Source of the DNA: Aurantibacter_A sp039941195 | GTDB lineage: Bacteria; Bacteroidota; Bacteroidia; Flavobacteriales; Flavobacteriaceae | Direction: 5' to 3' | Length of the DNA stretch: 64,000 nt | Assembly: GCF_039941195.1 (NCBI RefSeq) | Contig: NZ_JBDVFA010000085.1 | Location: forward strand, 62,001-126,000 | Part shown: positions 26,011-34,693 of the stretch, in pieces | Layout: every line of letters begins with the position of its first letter | Position numbering within the stretch: the stretch's first letter is position 1 | The notes under the pieces: generated by a model | Told to the model about the DNA's origin: nothing | What the model saw: the letters and a program-made list of their open reading frames with translations, nothing else | Database searches by the model: none | Position numbers and translations under genes: made by a program

Positions 26011-27235
26011 AAAGCGCCAATTACTTTATGTTGTTCTATTGCTGTTTCTTACGGCTGGTCTACGAGCGCAAACTACTGATCAAGAAAGTTTAGAAGCTAA
26101 ACGGGAGGCCCTTCAAAAAGAAATAGAAAGTATTAATCGTTTGCTTTTTGCGGAGAAAAAAGAACGCGGTAATGTTTTGGAGCAAATGGAGGCGCTTGAT
26201 AATAAAATTAAAGTACGTCAAGAACTTATTGATGTTACCAATGAACAAAGCAATGCTTTAAATAAAAGTATTAATGAAAATGTTAAAAGCATATCGCGAT
26301 TAAAGAAGGAATTACAAGAGCGTAAAGATGAATATGCTTCGCTGATACAAAAGTCGTATCAGAGTAAAGTGCAGCAGAGTCGTTTAATGTTTTTATTGTC
26401 TTCGGAAAATTTTGTGCAGGCGATGAAACGACTTCAATATATAAAGCAATATACAGATTATCGCAAGTCGCAAGGGCTCGCAATTTTGACAAAAACAGAT
26501 GAGCTTTCTGCCCGTAATCTGGAACTCACCGAACAACGTAAAAAGGCAGATCGTTTAATAGCAGCTAATAAGCGAGCGAAAGGTGAAATTCTGAAAGAGA
26601 TAAAAGTACAGAAAGAACTTTTAGCCACAATTCGTAAAAATGAAAGTCAATATACGGCTGAAGTTCAAAAGAAGAAAAAAGAAACACGTAAAATAGATCA
26701 GCAAATAGACGCTTTAATTCGTGCGGCTATAGTTTCTTCAAATACGAAGAATGAAAAAGAAGGAAAGAAAACTGTTACCTCAGATAGGTTTGTTTTAACT
26801 CCTGAAGCTTCTTTAATAGCAGATAATTTTGCTGCCAATAAAGGAAAATTAATTTGGCCAGTAGATAAAGGGATAAAAAGTCAAGGATTCGGAATATACC
26901 CAGATGCGGTATATCCAGAAATTAAACATGAAAGTAACGGGGTTATTATTACTACAGAGGAAGGCACTAGAGCGCGTGCGATTTTTCAAGGAGAAGTTAT
27001 AGCTATCATGAGTGTTCCTGGCGGGAATAACGGTGTAACGCTTAAACATGGTAATTACATAAGTACATATTATAATTTGTCCGCAGTATTTGTAAAGAAG
27101 GGTGATGTAGTTGCTGCTAAGGCTGAATTAGGTAAAGTTGCTACCAACAGATTAAATGGTCAAACGCGATTAAAATTTTATCTTTATGAAGACACCCAGA
27201 AATTAAACCCAGAAGAGTGGGTTTTTCGACTTTAA
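26000..27235 (+). CDS. EnvC-like murein hydrolase activator (degenerate M23/LytM domain)
   Basis: A 411-residue secreted protein: signal peptide ending LRAQ, a coiled coil over residues 30-250, then a LytM/peptidase M23 domain to the C-terminus. The metal ligands of active M23 enzymes are not conserved: the usual HxxxD is HESNG, the second motif reads YYNL where active enzymes have YxHL, and the last HxH is replaced by LKFYLY. Loss of zinc ligands is the mark of EnvC/NlpD activators, which switch on amidases during cell separation. The start ATG lies inside the DUF4292 gene, giving translational coupling. Confidence 0.88.
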   Translation: MTSKKRQLLYVVLLLFLTAGLRAQTTDQESLEAKREALQKEIESINRLLFAEKKERGNVLEQMEALDNKIKVRQELIDVTNEQSNALNKSINENVKSISRLKKELQERKDEYASLIQKSYQSKVQQSRLMFLLSSENFVQAMKRLQYIKQYTDYRKSQGLAILTKTDELSARNLELTEQRKKADRLIAANKRAKGEILKEIKVQKELLATIRKNESQYTAEVQKKKKETRKIDQQIDALIRAAIVSSNTKNEKEGKKTVTSDRFVLTPEASLIADNFAANKGKLIWPVDKGIKSQGFGIYPDAVYPEIKHESNGVIITTEEGTRARAIFQGEVIAIMSVPGGNNGVTLKHGNYISTYYNLSAVFVKKGDVVAAKAELGKVATNRLNGQTRLKFYLYEDTQKLNPEEWVFRL

Positions 27236-27246
27236 AAGGAATTGGA

Positions 27247-28083
27247 ATGAAGAAAATAACGGATTTACAAGGCACTTTCGAATTACATAATGGTGTAAAA
27301 ATGCCATACTTGGGATTGGGCACATATCAATCGGAAAATGATCAAGAGGTAGTTAATGCGGTACAAAGTGCACTAGATTATGGATATCGACATATTGATA
27401 CTGCTTCTGCATATAAGAACGAAGAAGGAGTAGGAAAAGGAATTAAAGCAAGTTCAGTTGCTCGTGAAGACGTTTTTGTTGTCAGTAAAGTATGGAACAG
27501 TGATCAAGGTTATGAAAGTACTTTAAATGCATTTGAAGCTACTTTAGAACAATTAGATGTAGACTATCTCGATTTATACTTAATACATTGGCCTGTAAAA
27601 GGAAAGTATAAAGATACCTGGCGAGCACTTGAAAAATTATACCGTGAAAAGCGTATACGTGCAATAGGGGTAAGTAACTTCATGATACACCATTTGGAAG
27701 ATTTAATGGAAAGTTCAGAAACAATTCCGATGGTAAATCAAATGGAATTCCACTCGTATCTTACTAGTCAAGAATTGGTTGATTATTGTGTTTCTAAAGG
27801 AATTCAATACGAGGCTTGGTCTCCTTTTATGCAAGGGAAACTATTTAAATTGGATATCTGTAAAGAGTTATCCGAGAAGTATGGAAAATCTCCAGCGCAG
27901 CTAATTTTACGTTGGAACTTGCAGCGCGGTGTAGTTACAATTCCAAAGTCCGCAAAAAGCGAACGCATCATTTCGAATGCCGACATTTTTGATTTTGAAT
28001 TAAATGCTGATGAAGTCGCTTTCTTGGATAGTTTAAATCGTGATGAACGCATTGGTCCAGACCCAGATAATTTCAATTTTTAA
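27247..28083 (+). CDS. Aldo/keto reductase
   Basis: A 278-residue NADPH-dependent oxidoreductase with a TIM barrel. The catalytic tetrad is visible: Asp and Tyr in DTASAYKNE near residues 49-54, Lys in VVSKVWN near 80, and His in YLIHWP near 112. The phosphate-binding motif IPKSAKSERI lies near residue 237. It is of the AKR5-type prostaglandin/2,5-diketo-gluconate reductase branch; physiological substrate unknown. The ATG at 27247 follows a good AAAAGGA site. Convergent with the thioesterase gene, with stops overlapping by four bases. Confidence 0.9.
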   Translation: MKKITDLQGTFELHNGVKMPYLGLGTYQSENDQEVVNAVQSALDYGYRHIDTASAYKNEEGVGKGIKASSVAREDVFVVSKVWNSDQGYESTLNAFEATLEQLDVDYLDLYLIHWPVKGKYKDTWRALEKLYREKRIRAIGVSNFMIHHLEDLMESSETIPMVNQMEFHSYLTSQELVDYCVSKGIQYEAWSPFMQGKLFKLDICKELSEKYGKSPAQLILRWNLQRGVVTIPKSAKSERIISNADIFDFELNADEVAFLDSLNRDERIGPDPDNFNF

Positions 28084-28595
28084 GAAGAAGTAAAAAGCGC
28101 TTTCAATTCGGTCGCTTCACTAGGCTTCATTTTGTTGGCTAGAACAAGACTTAGTTGTTTTCTTCGTAAAGCAGCATCAAAACGTTCTATTTCAAGAGTA
28201 GTTTCTGGTGTTATGGAAGGAACTTCTGTAGGTCGGCCGGCATCATCAACAGCTACAAAAGTATAAATGGCCTCATTTGCCTTTGAACGTTCACCCGTAA
28301 ACCGGTCTTCCATCCAAACATCAATATAAACTTCCATAGAAGTTCTAAAAGCTCTTGAAACTGCAGCTTCAACCGTAAGTACACTACCTAGGGGGACTGG
28401 GTGATTAAAGGCCACATGGTTCACAGAAGCTGTAACGGTGATTCGTCTGCTATGTCGTCTGGCAGCAATACTCGCTGCTCGATCCATACGTGCTAATAAT
28501 TCACCTCCGAATAAATTATTTAAAGGGTTAGTTTCACTAGGTAAAACCATGTCTGTCATGGTTGTTCGCGACTGGCTAGGTTTTTTAGCTTGCAT
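28080..28595 (-). CDS. Acyl-CoA thioesterase (hotdog fold, YciA/BACH-like)
   Basis: A 171-residue hotdog-fold thioesterase that hydrolyses acyl-CoA. The family core is clear: NPLNNLFGGELLARMDRAASIAA with the catalytic Asp, then VNHVAFNHPVPLGS and a long beta strand. It is a single-domain protein, as in the acyl-CoA thioester hydrolases of Bacteroidota. Chain-length specificity cannot be read. Monocistronic on the minus strand. Confidence 0.9.
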   Translation of the reverse strand: MQAKKPSQSRTTMTDMVLPSETNPLNNLFGGELLARMDRAASIAARRHSRRITVTASVNHVAFNHPVPLGSVLTVEAAVSRAFRTSMEVYIDVWMEDRFTGERSKANEAIYTFVAVDDAGRPTEVPSITPETTLEIERFDAALRRKQLSLVLANKMKPSEATELKALFTSS

Positions 28596-28720
28596 GCAAT
28601 TTGTTTTGCGGCAAAGATAAGCGCTTATGTAGAAAAATATCAGAATATTACTAATTTAGAAACTAAACCTGAACTTAGAAAATAAGTGAATAATAAAAGG
28701 GATAAATTAAATTAACAACA

Positions 28721-29692
28721 CTACTTAACCGACTTCAACCACGCATCTCTAGATTGCGTCTGTCTAATTTTTTGAAGAGCGTTTAAAGCTTCTTGAGGCT
28801 CTTTGAAGCTATCGTACGTTACAATGTGCAAGCCAAAATCGTTGGTGCCTAAATACGTAGCATGATATCCTTTTTGTTTAAGCTGGCGAATTTTACGTTG
28901 TGCGTTTCTTTCAAATCGAAAGGCACCTGCAATAACATGGTGTGTTTTGTCAGGTGAATTTGGGTCAAAACTCGGATTTATGACAGATTCTGCTTCCAAC
29001 TCCAAAACAGGTAATTCAAGCGGTGTTGTATCAAAGAATGTAGCCTCTTGTATCGTTTTAGAAACCTGTTCTTGTGCTTCTTCAAATGCAACTTGCTTGT
29101 TGTGCTTCATTTCATTTACAGTTCGGTATCCTGTAAATCCAGCTGAAATAGCCAATAATAAAATAGCAGCGTATTTTAAATACGGTCTGTACGAGGTCGT
29201 TTCCCGCTGCTCTGGTGTAATTATGAAAGGTATTTTTTCTTCTAATTCTTGAACTTCTTCTTTTAAAACCTCTCTAGTAACTGGAGCAGCAACAAAAGTT
29301 GATAATCCAAAAGAAGATGTTAGGTAGTTAACCCGTTCTGAAGGTTGAAACTGAGTTTTTTGCTCAAAATTCAGCCAAATATCACCTATGTTTTCTAGTT
29401 TAATTCGGTTGCCTTGTTTTAAACTAGTCTTCCATTCATTAGCAGCTTCCGTAACTTTTTTCAACATAGTTTCGTAGCTTACATTTTCCGCGTTAGCGAT
29501 GTAAGAAACCAATAAACCGTCATTAGTAGTCAATTGATTGTTAAACGAAAGTGTTTTAGAGGGAGGGTAAAAGGTGTTCGAAGTTTTGTGTAGTCCAGCA
29601 GATTTTCTTTGGGTAAGAAAAGCGCCAAACTCAGGTACCACTACACAATTGTAACGATATAAAAGCTCAGAAATATAGTGTTCTAGTACCAT
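28721..29692 (-). CDS. HU-CCDC81 and SPOR domain protein
   Basis: A 323-residue protein with three parts: an N-terminal pair of HU-like CCDC81 domains (about residues 1-140, starting MVLEHYISELLYRYNCVVVPEFGAFL), a single transmembrane helix near 172-190 (YAAILLLAISAGFTGY) and a C-terminal periplasmic SPOR domain (about 250-323) that would bind denuded peptidoglycan. It could link a nucleoid- or cytoplasm-facing domain to septal wall. I use the ATG at 29692; an in-frame start 13 codons earlier does not fit. It is divergent from dprA, a common arrangement in this family. Confidence 0.85.
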   Translation of the reverse strand: MVLEHYISELLYRYNCVVVPEFGAFLTQRKSAGLHKTSNTFYPPSKTLSFNNQLTTNDGLLVSYIANAENVSYETMLKKVTEAANEWKTSLKQGNRIKLENIGDIWLNFEQKTQFQPSERVNYLTSSFGLSTFVAAPVTREVLKEEVQELEEKIPFIITPEQRETTSYRPYLKYAAILLLAISAGFTGYRTVNEMKHNKQVAFEEAQEQVSKTIQEATFFDTTPLELPVLELEAESVINPSFDPNSPDKTHHVIAGAFRFERNAQRKIRQLKQKGYHATYLGTNDFGLHIVTYDSFKEPQEALNALQKIRQTQSRDAWLKSVK

Positions 29693-29808
29693 ATAGTGCA
29701 AATATCGAAATTTTTTTGGGCTGCTCATCACACTAATTTACTTTTTATTAACATTAAAAAAGGTGTATTTTGTGGATAACTAACAACCAATAACTTAGAA
29801 TTTATTGA

Positions 29809-30912
29809 ATGTCAGAAAATGAAATTATAGCATTACTTCGTTTGCAGCATGTGCCAAATATTGGTGATGTAACTGCAAAAAAACTTATTTCATTTTGTGG
29901 CAGTGCAGCAGCAATTTTTGAAAATAAGCTGGGCAATCTTCAAAAAATAGATGGTGTAGGTACTTTTAAATTAAGAGGCTTATTAGATGCTGAACATCTT
30001 GAGGCTGCAGAGGCAGAATTTTTGTTTCTTCAAAAGAATGATATGGGCTTTACTTATTTTATGGAACCTGATTTCCCTGCATATTTAAAGCATTGTATCG
30101 ATGGTCCAATACTATTGTTTAAGCGTGGAAATATTGACCTAAGCCAGAAAAAAATCATCAGTATAGTTGGTACAAGAAAGATTACGAGTTATGGTACTGC
30201 TTTTTGTGAAGAATTTATTGAGGCGATTGCGCCTTTAAACCCAATAATCGTAAGTGGCTTTGCTTATGGTGTTGATATTTGTGCGCAACGAGCAGCGGTA
30301 AAACATGGCTTGCAAACTATTGGTTGTTTGGCACACGGATTAAATCAAATTTATCCGCGTGTGCACGGAAAGTACATGGCTGATATTGAGAAAAACGGAG
30401 GTTTTTTTACTGAGTTTTGGAGCAATAGTAGTCCGGAACGAGAGAATTTTTTAAAACGCAATAGAATAATTGCTGGAATGACAGAGGCTACTATTGTAAT
30501 AGAATCGGCTGAAAAAGGTGGTAGTTTGGTAACGGCCGATATTGCTAATAGTTATAATAGAGATGTTTTTGCTGTACCTGGTCGTTCACACGATAAGTTT
30601 AGTGTAGGTTGTAATAATTTGATAAAACAACAAAAAGCACAGATGTTGACTTCTGCTGCAGATTTAGTGTATAATTTGGGTTGGGAACTTGAGAATAAGA
30701 AGTCTGCTGTAGTTCAAAAACAACTTTTTGTGGAGTTGGATGACAATGAGAAACACATTTATTCTTATTTGCAAAAGGAAGGAAAGCAGTTGCTAGATGT
30801 CATTTCTTTAGATTGTAAGATGCCCGTATTTAAAGTTTCTTCAACACTTTTAAATATGGAAATGAAGGGTGTAATTCGTCCTTTACCCGGAAAATTGTTT
30901 GAAGCAATATAG
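29809..30912 (+). CDS. dprA: DNA-processing protein DprA
   Basis: A 367-residue DprA/Smf protein that loads RecA on incoming single-stranded DNA during transformation. An N-terminal SAM/HhH-like region (VPNIGDVTAKKLI) precedes the Rossmann-like core with SIVGTRKITSYG near residue 116, VSGFAYGVDI near 146 and GGSLVTADIA near 240. A C-terminal DprA winged helix (about 305-365) includes VFKVSSTLLNMEMKG. A 14-codon fragment related to that segment recurs at 34452-34493, after the next two genes, indicating a rearrangement downstream of this gene. Confidence 0.95.
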   Translation: MSENEIIALLRLQHVPNIGDVTAKKLISFCGSAAAIFENKLGNLQKIDGVGTFKLRGLLDAEHLEAAEAEFLFLQKNDMGFTYFMEPDFPAYLKHCIDGPILLFKRGNIDLSQKKIISIVGTRKITSYGTAFCEEFIEAIAPLNPIIVSGFAYGVDICAQRAAVKHGLQTIGCLAHGLNQIYPRVHGKYMADIEKNGGFFTEFWSNSSPERENFLKRNRIIAGMTEATIVIESAEKGGSLVTADIANSYNRDVFAVPGRSHDKFSVGCNNLIKQQKAQMLTSAADLVYNLGWELENKKSAVVQKQLFVELDDNEKHIYSYLQKEGKQLLDVISLDCKMPVFKVSSTLLNMEMKGVIRPLPGKLFEAI

Positions 30913-30947
30913 CTTCTAAGAATAACTATTTCTAATTTGAGATAGCA

Positions 30948-33494
30948 TTATTTCTCATTTATCTCAAATATCCGCATAGCAGTTAAGGGTCTGCCGTCCG
31001 TAGTAATACCTTCTGCTTTTATCACATATTTTCCTGGTATGTCATTTGTATAGAAAGAGACGTCTGAACTATTTTGTTGCTTTGAGTTGTTGATTTGAAT
31101 ATTTGGTTGCCAATGTAATGTGCTTCGATGATCTTGTTCGCTATGTTCAGGTTTTGATTCTGAATAATCGGTAACAATAAAGTTTTTAGCTGAGGAAAAG
31201 CCAGTTACTTCAAACCCCTTTATGTTTGGCATGATAACCTGCTTTCTTTTTTGTGGTAGATTTAAACTGCCTTTGCTATATATAACAACAACGCCGTTTT
31301 TAGCAATATTACTATAAGCACCAGCAGTTCCGGGGAGCAAAACATCAATAAATTCTATGTCATCCGTATTTAAGGCATCTATAAATTGCGAATCGACCAC
31401 TACACCATCGACCACGAATGAGGGGCTATCCCCAAAACGTAATCCTAATACAATTTTCTCATTAGGAAATGCACCTTGAAACCTTGCTCCAAAAGGCATT
31501 AAAAAGTCAATGACTCGTAGATGTGTGCCTGTAAGAGAATCAGGAAATATCCGGCGAGTTGGACTGGAGTATAGTGGTTTTAATTTCTTAAACGCCAAAT
31601 TTATACTGTCATTACGTGTTTTTTTCTTATCTGAAACAATTGCTTCGTCTAATTCAATAACATTTGAATCTCTTTCAAAATCAATAACATTGGGATTCTT
31701 TTTAAAATTAATTCTATTGGGAGATGTAAGGGTAGATTTTGGACTTGCTATTTTTTGTTCTTGCAAAATGTAACTGTTTTTAAGACTGTTTTTCGATATC
31801 TTTTTATGAATAGATGGTTGGTCTTCAATTAAGACAGATATTTTTTTAGACTTCCCATTTCGCCTTTTTTCGAAACTTTCCGCAGTAATAACAGCTTTAA
31901 GGGTATCTGAAAAAACATAAGGGCCAAAAGTAAAGCGCCCATTTTCATCACTAACTTTCTTCTCTTCATAAACATCGTCTATTAAACCCAGAAGATTTAG
32001 TTTTACGTTTGCCCGTTTTGGTTCTTGTTGGTTTTTAAAATTTACAATCCTTCCAGTAATGATAATACCTTTTTCAGGACGAATATTCATCTCATAGGTA
32101 TTTTCTTTTCCAAGTACTCTTTTCCAGTTATATAGACTCCTATTTTTGGTTATCAATAAGGCATCAAGAAGATTTCTTTTATTCCTGGAATTATCTTCAA
32201 AAAAATACTCGGGGTTTGCCAGGGCAGCGTCAATATCAGAATTTAATAGCAACCAGTTTTTTATCGTGTGATTTTTGGTGCTTATATTAAGACGATCAAT
32301 TGACGATACTGACAATGAAACATTGGCGGAAACTTGCTTACCTTCATTATCAATAACACTTAATTTTGTAGAAACTTCTTGTCTTTGGGTATAAGACTCA
32401 CTAATCGAGTCTATGGAAAGTGTTACCTCATTACTACTTTGATCAACAAATAACGAACGTTCACATATCGGGTCGCCATCTACAGAGAATAGGGTGAACT
32501 GCACCAGGCCTGATGGCCCATCTCTATTTAGAACTCGTATTTTATAAGAATTAGAATTATATCCGCTTGGAATCCTTTGTTTATATATGAGCTGACCTCT
32601 AAGGTGACCTAAAAGGTACAGGCCCCCAAGACCTTTTGGAATATTAGTGGTAATATCTATTAAAACTACATCATCTTTATTCTTTATATTGAGAATATAT
32701 CCTTTTGCTAAGGGCTTAGGAAGTTCGTACTGTAAATTATCGCTTAATACAGCAAAGTACTTTTTATTTGCTAAGGGTAATATCTTAAAAACGCCGAGGC
32801 CAAACTCTTGACTTTTAAAAAAGCATACGATTTTGTTTTCCTCATCAACAATTTTTCCTTCTGTAGCAATTCCTTTACCACTTTTATCAGTAATTTTAAT
32901 AGCTACCGAAGTTTCGATTCCAGAAACCATAGAACCTCCTTCTGGAAAAAAATTAAGCTGTAGTTCTGATTTAGGAAATGTTAAATTGTTGTGGTTAAAT
33001 GGTTTACTAGGTAGTGTTTTAATCGTACTAGTTCTTTTGGGTTCAAGTTTATGGTTCAGAATTATAATTTGATTTTCAAAAGGAACAGGGTTATTTTCAT
33101 TCTGCATGTAGCGAGTATAAGCTCTTAGTGTATACACGCCCGAATCAAGAGAACTATTTAAGTCAATATGACCATTTGAGCTTCGATTTTCAACATAAAG
33201 CTTCTTTTCGATAATCAAACTATCATTTTCGTTCAATAAGTCGATATATAGGAGTTGGCTTTTTTCCGAGTTTAGAAGAGAGTTTCCGTCTAATAGATAC
33301 AATTCTAACCATATGGTCTCATTAGTGTTATACATGTCCTTATCTGTATTTATATAGGTTTTTTCAGAAGGATGTAAATTAACATAACTGTTAAAAGCCG
33401 ATGCAGGATCCGTTGAGAAACTATTTCCCTGTCCATTACATATTGTGAGCGAAAGAAGTGAGGATAAAAATAATATGAGATCGATTTTATTCAT
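30948..33494 (-). CDS. Large exported protein with MG-like and TonB-plug-like domains
   Basis: An 848-residue protein with a signal peptide (ending near TICNGQ). Residues about 35-140 resemble an alpha-2-macroglobulin MG domain (KTYINTDKDMYNTNETIWLELYLLDG), further beta-sandwich domains follow, a carboxypeptidase-regulatory-like domain lies near 470-545 (IITGRIVNFKNQQEPKRANV), and residues about 690-745 form a TonB-receptor plug-like domain (PSFVVDGVVVD, then GVVVIYSKG) without a beta-barrel. Such barrel-less plug proteins are frequent in Bacteroidota. A role in envelope protein export or surface complexes is inferred. With the FKBP gene it lies in the segment bounded by dprA and the dprA remnant. 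Confidence 0.75.
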   Translation of the reverse strand: MNKIDLILFLSSLLSLTICNGQGNSFSTDPASAFNSYVNLHPSEKTYINTDKDMYNTNETIWLELYLLDGNSLLNSEKSQLLYIDLLNENDSLIIEKKLYVENRSSNGHIDLNSSLDSGVYTLRAYTRYMQNENNPVPFENQIIILNHKLEPKRTSTIKTLPSKPFNHNNLTFPKSELQLNFFPEGGSMVSGIETSVAIKITDKSGKGIATEGKIVDEENKIVCFFKSQEFGLGVFKILPLANKKYFAVLSDNLQYELPKPLAKGYILNIKNKDDVVLIDITTNIPKGLGGLYLLGHLRGQLIYKQRIPSGYNSNSYKIRVLNRDGPSGLVQFTLFSVDGDPICERSLFVDQSSNEVTLSIDSISESYTQRQEVSTKLSVIDNEGKQVSANVSLSVSSIDRLNISTKNHTIKNWLLLNSDIDAALANPEYFFEDNSRNKRNLLDALLITKNRSLYNWKRVLGKENTYEMNIRPEKGIIITGRIVNFKNQQEPKRANVKLNLLGLIDDVYEEKKVSDENGRFTFGPYVFSDTLKAVITAESFEKRRNGKSKKISVLIEDQPSIHKKISKNSLKNSYILQEQKIASPKSTLTSPNRINFKKNPNVIDFERDSNVIELDEAIVSDKKKTRNDSINLAFKKLKPLYSSPTRRIFPDSLTGTHLRVIDFLMPFGARFQGAFPNEKIVLGLRFGDSPSFVVDGVVVDSQFIDALNTDDIEFIDVLLPGTAGAYSNIAKNGVVVIYSKGSLNLPQKRKQVIMPNIKGFEVTGFSSAKNFIVTDYSESKPEHSEQDHRSTLHWQPNIQINNSKQQNSSDVSFYTNDIPGKYVIKAEGITTDGRPLTAMRIFEINEK

Positions 33495-33640
33495 GAAGCT
33501 ATAGGGTGAATAAAAAATACAGATATAATGTAATTATATGATATCAATTGAAGTTATTAAAAAAAAGTTATAACTACAATTCTGTTTATGGGTCTTTATA
33601 AAAGCTAAGATTAAAAGCGTTTCACTCATAAGATTTTAAC

Positions 33641-33648
33641 TATTTTTG
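33641..33648 (+). promoter_or_regulatory. Candidate -7 box for the FKBP gene
   Basis: TATTTTTG, an exact TAnnTTTG match, 19 bases before the ATG at 33668. No TTG sits at the expected -33 distance; GTTTCA near 33619 is the nearest candidate. Confidence 0.4.
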
Positions 33649-33667
33649 CTCAAATTATATTTCAAAA

Positions 33668-34423
33668 ATGAATAAATCCTTCCTAATAATTATCGTGTTT
33701 TTTCTTGGTTTTAATGGCTTAGCTCAAAAAAAGAAAGATCTTATAAATGAGATTGCTCAACTTAAAGCAACAAAGACTGAATTGCAGGATAAGTTAGCTG
33801 CCATTGAAAAATCAAAAGAAGTAAACCTAAAAGATAGTATACAGGAATTCAGTTATGCCTTTGGGGTAAGTATCGGTGGTAATTTAAAAACAATAGGTTT
33901 TGATTCTATTTCATATAATACGTTTTCGGTAGCTGTAAAAGACGCAATAAAAGGAGAAGAAAAAATTACACAGGCTGAGGCACAAAATATTATACAAACT
34001 ACAATTCAGAAAGTACAAGAGGCTGAAGCAAAAGAGAAAAGTGCGGCAGGCATTAAATTTTTGGAGGAAAATGGGAAAAGACCTGAAGTTGTAACTACCG
34101 AAAGTGGATTACAATATGAAGTATTATCGAAAGGAGAAGGCCCAATTCCAGTGGCATCAGACCAAGTAAAAGTGCATTATTCCGGTATGTTGATAGATGG
34201 AACGGTATTCGATAGTTCAATTGAACGTGGAGAGCCAACTGTTTTTGGAGTGACTCAGGTAATTAAAGGTTGGCAAGAAGCCTTGCAATTAATGCCAGTT
34301 GGCTCCAAATGGAAGGTTTTTATTCCACAAGAAATAGCGTATGGGCCAAATGGTAGAAGCCCATTAATAGCCCCTTATTCCGCTTTAATCTTTGAAATGG
34401 AATTATTGGGTATTGAGAAATAG
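33668..34423 (+). CDS. FKBP-type peptidyl-prolyl cis-trans isomerase
   Basis: A 251-residue exported FKBP/Mip-like isomerase. A signal peptide (ending NGLAQ) precedes a short coiled coil, an N-terminal FKBP dimerisation domain (about residues 55-125, YAFGVSIGGNLKT) and the catalytic FKBP domain (about 150-250) with VKVHYSGMLIDGTVFDSS, VIKGWQEAL and the final FEMELLGIE. It would accelerate proline isomerisation in periplasmic or outer-membrane client proteins. It ends 12 bases before the dprA-like remnant. Confidence 0.93.
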   Translation: MNKSFLIIIVFFLGFNGLAQKKKDLINEIAQLKATKTELQDKLAAIEKSKEVNLKDSIQEFSYAFGVSIGGNLKTIGFDSISYNTFSVAVKDAIKGEEKITQAEAQNIIQTTIQKVQEAEAKEKSAAGIKFLEENGKRPEVVTTESGLQYEVLSKGEGPIPVASDQVKVHYSGMLIDGTVFDSSIERGEPTVFGVTQVIKGWQEALQLMPVGSKWKVFIPQEIAYGPNGRSPLIAPYSALIFEMELLGIEK

Positions 34424-34435
34424 ATAGCTTTTTGT

Positions 34436-34493
34436 ATTTCAGAGTTGAAGGGTGTTTAAGATCTCTTCTGCGCTTTTGAATATGGAATTGAAG
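34436..34493 (+). pseudogene. Remnant of a dprA 3' end
   Basis: Codons 34452-34493 translate as VFKISSALLNMELK, matching VFKVSSTLLNMEMK from the C-terminal winged helix of the intact dprA (30826-30867) at 11 of 14 residues; by my count 32 of 42 bases agree. Similarity seems to extend back to about 34436 across a frameshift. Both copies are on the plus strand. It has no start codon and runs into stops, so it is a decayed fragment, with no expected function. The 200 bases after it, up to trpS, hold nothing recognisable. Confidence 0.75.
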
Positions 34494-34693
34494 TGCTTAT
34501 TTCAATTTTCACATAGAATATTGTAATGGGAAATTTAGAATTTACAAACTAGTGGGTCGCTAGTGTATTCAAATTAGGTTGAAGACGCTCTAATTTCAAC
34601 GATTCATCGTTAAAAAACGACTTAAATCTATAGTTTTATAAACCATAGACATTTCGAAATTACCAAAACAAACTGAATGGTCTTTTCTTTTAT

